Below, piece after piece: positions 1-5,470 of a DNA stretch of 5,656 nt (within the stretch, counting starts at the first letter, position 1; each line of letters starts with the position of its first letter). The stretch lies in NCBI GenBank assembly GCA_021790495.1, contig JAJYGZ010000007.1:1-5656 (forward strand), in the 5' to 3' direction. The stretch comes from Actinomycetes bacterium (GTDB lineage Bacteria; Actinomycetota; Acidimicrobiia; Acidimicrobiales; Acidimicrobiaceae). Below the pieces are notes generated by a model that was not told the DNA's origin, ran no database searches, and was given only the letters and a program-made list of their open reading frames with translations. Made by a program: the position numbers and the translations under genes.

Positions 1-16
1 GTCCGCGACCAATCTT

Positions 17-22
17 GAGGTG
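17..22 (+). promoter_or_regulatory. Ribosome binding site that decides the acylase start
   Basis: GAGGTG is a strong Shine-Dalgarno match. It lies 8 bases before ATG at 31, 5 bases before GTG at 28 and only 2 bases before TTG at 25. Three start codons follow each other in frame (TTG, GTG, ATG), so this spacing favours ATG at 31. Confidence 0.55.
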
Positions 23-30
23 TCTTGGTG

Positions 31-2373
31 ATGGAAAAGTCGTCGGCACCCGAATCTATAAGCGTTGCGGGATTAGTTGGTGAAGTGCGTATTTTGCGTG
101 ACGACTTCGGCATACCCCATATCGAGGCGAGTTGCGAAGCTGATGCCTGGTTCGGGATGGGCTTTGCGGCCGCGTCCGATCGGCTCTTTCAGATGGATTA
201 CGACCGACGCCGCGCCTGCGGGCGCTTGGCCGAGGTGCTGGGCCAAAGCGCGGTTTCGGCCGATGTTTTAGCTCGTCGGCTTGGTTTGGAGCGAGCGTCG
301 CGCAATGACGTCAAAGCGATGTCACCCAAGACCCGTGCCTCATTCGAGTCATATGCCGCCGGCGTCAACGCGGCCATCGGGCAGATGGGAACCTCGGTCG
401 AAGAAGAGCTCAGCGGTGTCGAGGTAGAACCGTGGGAATCGTGGCACTCGGTAGCGGCATTCAAGGTCAGACACGTCCTGATGGGACTGTGGCAGCATAA
501 GTTGGCGCGAGCGATCCTCTTGACCAAGGTGGGTCCGAGTGTGTTTTCCCAGCTCGATGACTATCCACCGCTGGGTTCTGCTCTCACCGTGCCGCCCGAT
601 GGATCTTTAGAGACACTGCTGGATATTGGGTCCAAAGATCTGGAGGGCGCTAGTCGACATCTGGGCTTTTTGTCCGAGGTTGAGGGCGGTTCTAATGTTT
701 GGGCGGTGAGCGGGTCGCGAACGGTCCATGGAGCAGCGGTGCTGTGCAATGACTCGCATCGAGCGCTGGACGTTCCCAATGTCTACTGGCAGGCGCATCT
801 GAGCTGTCCGAGCTTCAGTGCGATTGGGGCGACCTTTCCAGGGCTGCCAGGCTTCCCTCACTTTGGGCACAACGGTTCGGTGGCATGGGCCATCACCCAT
901 GCGGGAGCTGATACTCAGGACTTGTATGTCGAGACCTTTGATGCGGAGGATCCCGAGCTCTATCGAAAGGGATCGGGGTGGAGCCGTGCCGCCCGGCGCA
1001 TCGAATGGATCGATGTGCGTGGCGAGCCGCCTCGTGAGATCGAGGTATGGTCTACTCATCACGGTCCCATCGTTCACGGTGATCCGCGCAAAGGCACTGC
1101 CTTGTCCTTGCGCTGGACAGGTTTCGAAGATGCCGTGGGGAGTTTCGAAGTTCTGCGGCCGATGCTCGGTGCCAACAACGTTGAGGAACTGCTTGAGTCT
1201 CAACGGGGCTGGGTGGATCCGGTAAACAATTTGGTGGCCGCCGATACTGGCGGATCTATCGCCTATTTGACTCGGGGCTTGTTGCCGATTCGCCCGGCGT
1301 CTGCCCATCGCCGGCTTCCGAGCCTCGGCTGGATCGAGGAGAATGATTGGAGCGGTTATGTCGGCTTTGAAGAGATGCCCAAGACCATCGACCCTCCCGC
1401 GGGATTTGTGATGTCGGCCAACAACATTATCGCTGATGCCGAGCGGCCTTATATTTCGGCGAGCTTTGCCGATCCGTTTCGAGCCGAGCGCATTCGAGGG
1501 ATACTCGTCGGCTCTAGCTCTTTTGAGACCGATGTTTTGGCTGGGCTTCAAAAAGATGTATTTTCATGGCCAGCGCTCGCCTGGGTTCGATATTTCGAGG
1601 CGCTGGAGCCATTGAAGAGTGAGCAAGCCGAGCTGGCCCGCTCTTTTCTAGCTGCTTGGGACGGGGAGTTGGGGAAAGATTCGGGCCCGGCATTGCTATA
1701 CGGCTGCTTCCGCCGAGCTCTGGCGGAAGCCTTGTATCGTCCCATTGTTGGTTCTGAGGTTTGGGATTGGCTGATCTCGGGGTCGTTGGCTCCCACTACC
1801 GTTTTGGTGCGCCGATGGTTGGCAAATGACATCTGGGACCTATTGGGCGGCCCGCGCCCTCGGGGTTTTTCCAACCAGCAAAGAGACGAACGGACCAACA
1901 CGGTGCGTGCATGCGTTCCTCAAGCGCTTCAAGGCGCGTGGATTACGGCTTGTCAAATGGGCGGTGACGATTCCTCGAGGTGGCGATGGGGCGACCATCA
2001 CTACGTTTGGGCGATCCACCCGTTGGCAAAGCTTGCCGGCGAGGAGAGACTCAATATGCCCAAAGTGAAGATGGGAGGTGATTCGGATACCATTCAAGCT
2101 GCAAGCTACGGATGGCAGGTGGGGATGCCGTTTACGGTGTCGGGTCTTTCTGTTTACCGCCAGGTGATCGACCTAGGGGATCCCCAAGAAGCCACCTGGG
2201 TGATACCGGGAGGATCGTCGGGAGACTTTCGTTCCCCCCATTTTTCCGATCAGCTTATTGAATGGGGGGCAAACCGTCGGATATCGATGCTTTGGGAGAG
2301 CAATGAGATCAAAGAACGATCGTCGCGATCACAAATATTGCACTCGCCACCCGAGATTTACCACACGGATTAA
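31..2373 (+). CDS. Penicillin acylase family Ntn hydrolase (N-acyl amide hydrolase)
   Basis: This is a full-length precursor (780 aa from ATG 31) of the penicillin amidase family, enzymes that hydrolyse the amide bond of N-acylated substrates such as beta-lactams or acyl-homoserine lactones after self-cleavage into alpha and beta chains. The alpha part opens with the family signature RDDFGIPHIEA. The predicted autocleavage site is Gly220/Ser221 in EGGSNVWAVSGSRT, giving a beta chain of about 560 residues, close to the usual length. Ser221 would be the nucleophile (B1); His243 falls at B23, as in cephalosporin and AHL acylases (penicillin G acylase has Gln). FGHNGSVAW follows, then the likely oxyanion Asn399/Asn400 in VNNLVAAD. 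Asp294 and Asp297 resemble calcium ligands. The C-terminal SPHFSDQLIEW is typical. No signal peptide or membrane segment is visible, so a cytoplasmic location is inferred; most characterised relatives are exported. A stop in another frame (TGA 29-31) overlaps the ATG, hinting at coupling to an upstream gene. The substrate cannot be read from sequence. Confidence 0.93.
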   Translation: MEKSSAPESISVAGLVGEVRILRDDFGIPHIEASCEADAWFGMGFAAASDRLFQMDYDRRRACGRLAEVLGQSAVSADVLARRLGLERASRNDVKAMSPKTRASFESYAAGVNAAIGQMGTSVEEELSGVEVEPWESWHSVAAFKVRHVLMGLWQHKLARAILLTKVGPSVFSQLDDYPPLGSALTVPPDGSLETLLDIGSKDLEGASRHLGFLSEVEGGSNVWAVSGSRTVHGAAVLCNDSHRALDVPNVYWQAHLSCPSFSAIGATFPGLPGFPHFGHNGSVAWAITHAGADTQDLYVETFDAEDPELYRKGSGWSRAARRIEWIDVRGEPPREIEVWSTHHGPIVHGDPRKGTALSLRWTGFEDAVGSFEVLRPMLGANNVEELLESQRGWVDPVNNLVAADTGGSIAYLTRGLLPIRPASAHRRLPSLGWIEENDWSGYVGFEEMPKTIDPPAGFVMSANNIIADAERPYISASFADPFRAERIRGILVGSSSFETDVLAGLQKDVFSWPALAWVRYFEALEPLKSEQAELARSFLAAWDGELGKDSGPALLYGCFRRALAEALYRPIVGSEVWDWLISGSLAPTTVLVRRWLANDIWDLLGGPRPRGFSNQQRDERTNTVRACVPQALQGAWITACQMGGDDSSRWRWGDHHYVWAIHPLAKLAGEERLNMPKVKMGGDSDTIQAASYGWQVGMPFTVSGLSVYRQVIDLGDPQEATWVIPGGSSGDFRSPHFSDQLIEWGANRRISMLWESNEIKERSSRSQILHSPPEIYHTD

Positions 2374-2402
2374 GCCCTCAAGGCTGCCCTCGGAGCGTCG
2401 CA

Positions 2403-2435
2403 TCCCCGACGTCGGACGTTTTATTGAATCGGGGA
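2403..2435. repeat. Inverted repeat downstream of the acylase gene
   Basis: Arms TCCCCGA (2403-2409) and TCGGGGA (2429-2435) are perfectly complementary across a 19-base loop. A nested self-complementary CCGACGTCGG occupies 2406-2415 and would compete with it. The repeat begins 30 bases after the acylase stop. No T-run follows on the + strand, so it is not a canonical intrinsic terminator; it could be an mRNA 3'-end hairpin or a protein-binding site. Confidence 0.35.
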
Positions 2436-2444
2436 AAAATGACG

Positions 2445-2475
2445 CGAAGCCTTACATGCGGTGGCAATGGCTTCG
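2445..2475. repeat. Second inverted repeat in the acylase-regulator spacer
   Basis: CGAAGCC (2445-2451) and GGCTTCG (2469-2475) form a perfect 7-base stem with a 17-base loop; G2444/T2476 can add a wobble pair. There is no T-tract, so termination is only a possibility. It follows the 2403-2435 repeat by 10 bases, and the two together could separate the acylase transcript from the regulator gene. Confidence 0.35.
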
Positions 2476-2481
2476 TAGAGT

Positions 2482-2511
2482 TTGCGATTGATCATTTGTA
2501 ATAAATTGCGA
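2482..2511 (+). promoter_or_regulatory. AT-rich candidate promoter/operator region of the GntR-type gene
   Basis: This is the most AT-rich part of the spacer. It holds a direct repeat of TTGCGA (2482-2487 and 2506-2511), the palindrome TGATCA (2489-2494), a TAATAA -10-like hexamer (2499-2504) and an ATTT/AAAT dyad (2494-2506). No -35 sits at the standard distance from TAATAA, so the promoter call is weak. FadR-family regulators often bind their own upstream region, which makes this a reasonable place for an operator. Confidence 0.2.
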
Positions 2512-2615
2512 GGCCCAAGTAGTGGTGAGATTGTGTTGGGAGTCGATATTGAAATTGAACTGGCACATTGCGGGTTTCGCGTGGGTCCGAGATGCTTCGG
2601 GTGTGAGGACATTTT

Positions 2616-2621
2616 GAAAGG
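2616..2621 (+). promoter_or_regulatory. Ribosome binding site of the GntR-type regulator
   Basis: GAAAGG lies 9 bases before ATG 2631, a normal Shine-Dalgarno position, and supports that start. No competing upstream start in the frame has a comparable site. Confidence 0.5.
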
Positions 2622-2630
2622 CATACTTCG

Positions 2631-3494
2631 ATGAATAGCAAGGCGCACGGTGAATCGGACGACACCACGATCTCCAAGCCGAAACCCCAACGCGAGAGCG
2701 CAGCGGTTCCCGAGTTCGCGGCGGTAAGCGAGTCGACCCCAATGTTTGTCCAGATTGTAAGTCAATTGATCAAAGCCATCGAGGAAGGCAGGCTTTTGCT
2801 GGGAAGCCGCCTTCCCAGTGAGATCGTCTTATCAAAGCAGTTTGGCGTGAGTAGAGCTTCAGTTCGGGAGGCCCTGTCATGTCTTCAATTTGCTGGCTAC
2901 ATCGAGTCCCGGCGGGGGTCGGGAAGCGTGGTATCTTCCACGGTTGCCCGGGGAACTGGCAAGTTGTGGGAAGCCGGACTGATCGGGCCGGTGAACATCG
3001 TCGACGTGATAGAGGCACGACTGGCGGTAGAACCCGAAACCATCCGTCAAGCTGCCCTAAACCCGGTTCTTTCGGCGCATAGCACCTTGAAAAAGCTACT
3101 TGAAGGAATGGAACTGTCGCTGGACCACCCTGAGTTTAACGCCAGGACCGACATCGGAATCCACTTGGCATTGGTAAAGACCTGTCGCAACCCGTTCTTG
3201 GCTCAACTGAGCGAACAACTCCTGACCTATAGTGAGGGGCACCTTTGGAGAAGCATAAGAGATCGAGCGTGGCACGAAGGAAAACTTCCGCGAACCTGGC
3301 TGGGTCACCATGAAATGATAGCCAGGGCGGTTATGGAACGTAATCCCGATCATGCCGAAGCTGGCATGAAGATGCATTTGCTTTCTGTCTTGGAAAATGT
3401 GGCATCCGCCGAGGGGTTGACCCCCGATGATCGTCGTCGTGCATGTGAAATCCATCAACGATACTCGGCGGAGCTGAACAAGGCGTCGTTGTGA
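2631..3494 (+). CDS. GntR family transcriptional regulator, FadR subfamily (FCD ligand domain)
   Basis: This 287-residue protein has the two-domain layout of FadR-type GntR regulators, which bind DNA as dimers and respond to small organic acids or amino acid-related ligands. An unusually long polar N-terminus (about residues 1-35, rich in Ser, Glu and Pro) precedes the winged helix. The domain runs from about 37 to 102, with the hallmark GSRLPSEIVLSKQFGVSRASVREAL at 58-82 and the wing RRGSGSVV at 94-101. The all-helical FCD domain spans about 120-260. Its expected metal/ligand residues are present: Asp174 and His178 in DIGIHLALVKTCRNP, His226/His227 in GHHEMIARAV, and His249 in MKMHL. Family length is usually 220-250 residues, the excess being the N-terminal tail and a short C-terminal tail. 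It lies between the acylase and the PLP enzyme in the same orientation, so it probably controls one or both; autoregulation is also likely. The effector is unknown. Confidence 0.93.
   Translation: MNSKAHGESDDTTISKPKPQRESAAVPEFAAVSESTPMFVQIVSQLIKAIEEGRLLLGSRLPSEIVLSKQFGVSRASVREALSCLQFAGYIESRRGSGSVVSSTVARGTGKLWEAGLIGPVNIVDVIEARLAVEPETIRQAALNPVLSAHSTLKKLLEGMELSLDHPEFNARTDIGIHLALVKTCRNPFLAQLSEQLLTYSEGHLWRSIRDRAWHEGKLPRTWLGHHEMIARAVMERNPDHAEAGMKMHLLSVLENVASAEGLTPDDRRRACEIHQRYSAELNKASL
2799..2818. repeat. Perfect stem-loop inside the regulator gene
   Basis: CTGGGAAG (2799-2806) and CTTCCCAG (2811-2818) are perfect 8-base arms around a CCGC loop, with a possible G/T wobble extension at 2798/2819. 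It lies in codons for the start of the helix-turn-helix region (LLGSRLPS). This may be a chance result of the conserved GSRLPSE motif, but the mRNA would fold here. Confidence 0.35.
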
Positions 3495-3578
3495 ATGGAG
3501 TCCGAACACGTTGTGGCGAAGCGATGTTTCTGGGTTGATTAGGCAAGGTTCCTATCTCTGCGTGGCTCTTTGAAAGCT

Positions 3579-3591
3579 TGCCCATTGGGCA
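3579..3591. repeat. Short dyad TGCCCA-T-TGGGCA
   Basis: Six-base arms TGCCCA and TGGGCA flank a single central T, which resembles a small operator. The half-site recurs at 3691-3703, about 110 bases downstream. Confidence 0.35.
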
Positions 3592-3690
3592 GTTCGCTCG
3601 GGGGCAATTGGAGCCAGAAGTAGGGGAGTCGTGTTGAGGGATTTGGCATCGCCGCACATTTTCAAATATGTAGCGTGGCTCAATAAATGC

Positions 3691-3728
3691 GCCCAGGTTG
3701 GGCCATCGAACGCGTCATTAATGGGCCA
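3691..3728. repeat. GCCCA/TGGGC dyad plus TGGGCCA direct repeat
   Basis: GCCCA (3691-3695) and TGGGC (3699-3703) form a dyad around GGT. The right half is part of TGGGCCA (3699-3705), repeated exactly at 3722-3728, so the copies start 23 bases apart, close to two helical turns. Together with the dyad at 3579-3591 this suggests repeated binding sites upstream of the PLP enzyme gene, possibly for the neighbouring GntR-type regulator. This is inference from pattern only. Confidence 0.3.
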
Positions 3729-3774
3729 AGGGGTGCGCGACGGAGCGGCCTTAGGTCAGCGGTGAGACGTCATG

Positions 3775-3803
3775 TTGTCATAGTTGGTTGAGAATTTGAT
3801 AAA
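3775..3803 (+). promoter_or_regulatory. Candidate sigma-70-type promoter of the threonine synthase-like gene
   Basis: TTGTCA (3775-3780) matches the -35 consensus at 5 of 6 positions. GATAAA (3798-3803) matches TATAAT at 4 of 6, with an optimal 17-base spacer. Transcription would begin near 3810, leaving a very short leader before ATG 3821. This would cut into the purine-rich AAAGAAAAGAG that otherwise serves as ribosome binding site, so the exact start site is doubtful. Confidence 0.35.
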
Positions 3804-3820
3804 GAAAAGAGACATTGAAA

Positions 3821-5056
3821 ATGAGTTCTAATGAGAGTGCGCATCGCTTTAGTTATCTGTGTCATTTGGAGTGCTCGCGCTGCTCCAGGCTTTACGACGC
3901 GGATGTCCCGCAAGGGCTGTGTGAATGCGGCGCCCCGTTGTTGGCGCGCTATGACTTGGATTCGATTGGGGAGGCCACCAGTCCCACTGAGATAAGAGGA
4001 CGGCAACCTGATCTATGGCGCTATCACGAGTTGTTGCCGGTGCGGTCGCCCGAGTCGGTTGTCAGCTTTGGTGAAGGAATGACACCGCTGATACCGTTTA
4101 GGAAACTGGGCGAACGCCTCGGGCTGTCGCGGCTTTACATGAAGGACGAGGGCCTGCTACCCACTGGCACCTTCAAGGCTAGGGGTGCGGCAGTCGGGAT
4201 TTCTAGAGCGAATGAGCTTGGGATTAAGCGAGTGTCCATGCCGACAAACGGCAATGCTGGCGCGGCGTGGGCGACTTATGCTGCAAGGGCCGGGATGGAG
4301 TCGTTGGTGGTAATGCCAGTGGATGCGCCCCAGATTGCTCGTGCCGAATGCGCCATCTCTGGGTCTCGGCTCTATTTGGTTGACGGGTTGATCGGGGACG
4401 CCGGAGCAATTGCAGCCGGAGCTGTCGCCAATCAGGGCTACACCGATGCGTCGACGTTAAAAGAGCCTTATCGACTCGAGGGCAAAAAGACCATGGGCCT
4501 AGAACTCTTCGAGCAGTGCGGGTGGCGGGTTCCCGACGTTATCTTTTATCCGACAGGCGGGGGTGTTGGCTTGATTGGGATCTATAAGGCTCTCCAAGAA
4601 TGCATGGATCTCGGGTGGCTGGGACCCAAAGTTCCCCGACTGGTCGCGGTTCAGGCGAGCGGATGTGCGCCGATCGTCAAAGCTTGGGAGCAAGGAGCCG
4701 AAGTATCAGAGGCCTGGGAAAATGCCTCGACGATCGCTTTTGGCATTACCGTGCCTAAGGCGCTAGGGGATTTCCTGGTACTTCGCGCGCTCAAGGCCAC
4801 CGACGGGTGTGCAATTGCTGTCGACGATGATGAGATACTTGCGGCGCAGGCCGAGGTCGCGCACCTTGAAGGTTCGTTTATCTGTCCTGAGGGCGCGGCT
4901 TGTTTTGCCGCAACGGAAAGGCTCCTCAAGGATGGATGGCTGAACCCAACGGATGAGATTGTGGTATTCAATACTGGGAGCGGAATTAAATACCCGGACA
5001 CGGTTCAAGTACAAGTTCCGGTTCTGAAAAAAGGGGAATCGCTACCCTTGGATTGA
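3821..5056 (+). CDS. Threonine synthase-like PLP-dependent enzyme with N-terminal zinc ribbon
   Basis: This 411-residue fold-type II PLP enzyme groups by overall pattern with threonine synthases, which convert O-phosphohomoserine to threonine. ATG 3821 is preferred because the purine-rich AAAAGAGA ends about 9 bases before it; an in-frame TTG at 3815 is too close. An N-terminal zinc-ribbon-like module has Cys18, Cys21, Cys34 and Cys36 in CSRCSRLYDADVPQGLCECG. Lys119 in PTGTFKARG is the predicted PLP Schiff-base lysine. TNGNAGAAWATYAARAG (142-158) is the ring-contacting Asn loop, PTGGGVG (244-250) the phosphate-binding glycine loop, and NTGSGIKYPD (384-393) the C-terminal loop near the pyridine nitrogen. 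Classical ThrC proteins carry SFKDRG and a GNAGN-type glycine loop. FKARG and PTGGGVG here lean towards dehydratase or cysteine synthase-like relatives, so the reaction is uncertain; cysteate synthase shows that this family can change substrate. No hom or thrB gene is adjacent. The fold is certain, the substrate is not, and no symbol is assigned. Confidence 0.9.
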   Translation: MSSNESAHRFSYLCHLECSRCSRLYDADVPQGLCECGAPLLARYDLDSIGEATSPTEIRGRQPDLWRYHELLPVRSPESVVSFGEGMTPLIPFRKLGERLGLSRLYMKDEGLLPTGTFKARGAAVGISRANELGIKRVSMPTNGNAGAAWATYAARAGMESLVVMPVDAPQIARAECAISGSRLYLVDGLIGDAGAIAAGAVANQGYTDASTLKEPYRLEGKKTMGLELFEQCGWRVPDVIFYPTGGGVGLIGIYKALQECMDLGWLGPKVPRLVAVQASGCAPIVKAWEQGAEVSEAWENASTIAFGITVPKALGDFLVLRALKATDGCAIAVDDDEILAAQAEVAHLEGSFICPEGAACFAATERLLKDGWLNPTDEIVVFNTGSGIKYPDTVQVQVPVLKKGESLPLD

Positions 5057-5429
5057 AGTGCTCGATCCCAGCAAAGCGGCGCGAGGGGATGACTGCGATT
5101 GGCGTCAGGGTAGGAAAAGTCTCTGACCGCTCAAGTATGGAATAGCGCTTCTACCGAGATTATCGATGAAGGATTTACTGTTGTGCGCGATAGCGAGACG
5201 ACCAAAGCCCAAGTGGCCCTCGATGGGCTCTAGGTCATCCCTAACTCGGTGAAAGCGTCGGAGGCGAGCGACACCCGAGCCACCGAGGCCCCAAAGCGGC
5301 ACGCGGTGGTGGAAGGAGGCCTTCGAAAACATCACAAGGCGGTCGATCTCGATCTTCGCTCCATTCCAACTTGGTCCAGGCCCCGAAATGGGTCGGGATC
5401 TTCATCGATCGCAAAACAGACGCATCAGA
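5057..5429. other. Intergenic region, possibly with decayed coding remnant
   Basis: No convincing gene is seen on either strand in this 373-base stretch. One + frame, the same as that of the downstream antitoxin, is open from 5114 to 5230, stops at TAG 5231-5233, and is then open through the antitoxin. The part before the TAG reads as plausible protein (for example IIDEGFTVVRDSETTKAQ, about 5156-5209) without a recognised family and without a good start. The part after it is basic and low in hydrophobic residues, and looks non-coding. The segment may be a degraded gene, but a chance open frame is as likely. Minus-strand frames here are not recognisable either. Confidence 0.4.
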
Positions 5430-5452
5430 TATGGGTGCAAGATGCACCCATA
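5430..5452. promoter_or_regulatory. Palindromic operator of the antitoxin gene
   Basis: TATGGGTGCA (5430-5439) and TGCACCCATA (5443-5452) are perfect 10-base arms around AGA. The centre is about 30 bases before the antitoxin start, directly upstream of the -10 candidate. Type II antitoxins with ribbon-helix-helix domains bind such dyads as dimers of dimers with their toxin and repress their own operon, which fits this position. Binding itself is inferred. Confidence 0.6.
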
Positions 5453-5456
5453 ACGA

Positions 5457-5462
5457 TAAAAT
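5457..5462 (+). promoter_or_regulatory. Candidate -10 element of the toxin-antitoxin operon
   Basis: TAAAAT fits the actinobacterial TANNNT -10 pattern. It ends 8 bases before GTG 5471, so transcription could start at or almost at the start codon, giving a leaderless mRNA. This fits the lack of any Shine-Dalgarno sequence before that codon. A -35 is not recognisable; the expected place is covered by the palindrome. Confidence 0.4.
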
Positions 5463-5470
5463 TTAAAAAC

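Larger units (their letters stand above)
3495..3820. other. Intergenic region between the regulator and the threonine synthase-like gene
   Basis: In this 326-base spacer all + strand frames break within short distances and no translated stretch resembles a known protein. No RNA gene was recognised. What it holds is regulatory-looking sequence: two GCCCA/TGGGC dyads, a TGGGCCA direct repeat, and a promoter candidate close to the downstream gene, all listed separately. No clear terminator for the regulator gene was seen, although GGCAAG (3542-3547) and CTTGCC (3577-3582) form a weak inverted repeat. Confidence 0.6.

Noticed and set aside
1..31. End of an upstream gene overlapping the acylase start (TGA at 29-31 in one frame, TGA at 16-18 in another)
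   Set aside because: Only 5 to 9 codons are visible in each case, so neither frame can be shown to be coding. The overlap with ATG 31 is suggestive of coupling but cannot be called as a gene.
607..1551. Long antisense open frame of 314 codons within the acylase gene
   Set aside because: It lies wholly opposite a well-supported gene with clear family motifs, and its translation has no recognisable domain. Codon bias of the sense strand explains the lack of stops.
3495..3820. Possible riboswitch or T-box leader before the threonine synthase-like gene
   Set aside because: No T-box sequence, specifier-like structure, terminator/antiterminator pair or known riboswitch core was found, and the best promoter candidate lies only about 20 bases before the start codon.
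5057..5430. Insertion sequence or phage fragment next to the antitoxin
   Set aside because: No terminal inverted repeats, target-site duplication or transposase motif could be identified. The open frame there does not resemble a family I can name with confidence.
5105..5447. Minus-strand open frames in the spacer before the antitoxin (68-76 codons)
   Set aside because: They overlap each other, have no ribosome binding site that I can see and no recognisable family. One covers part of the antitoxin operator.
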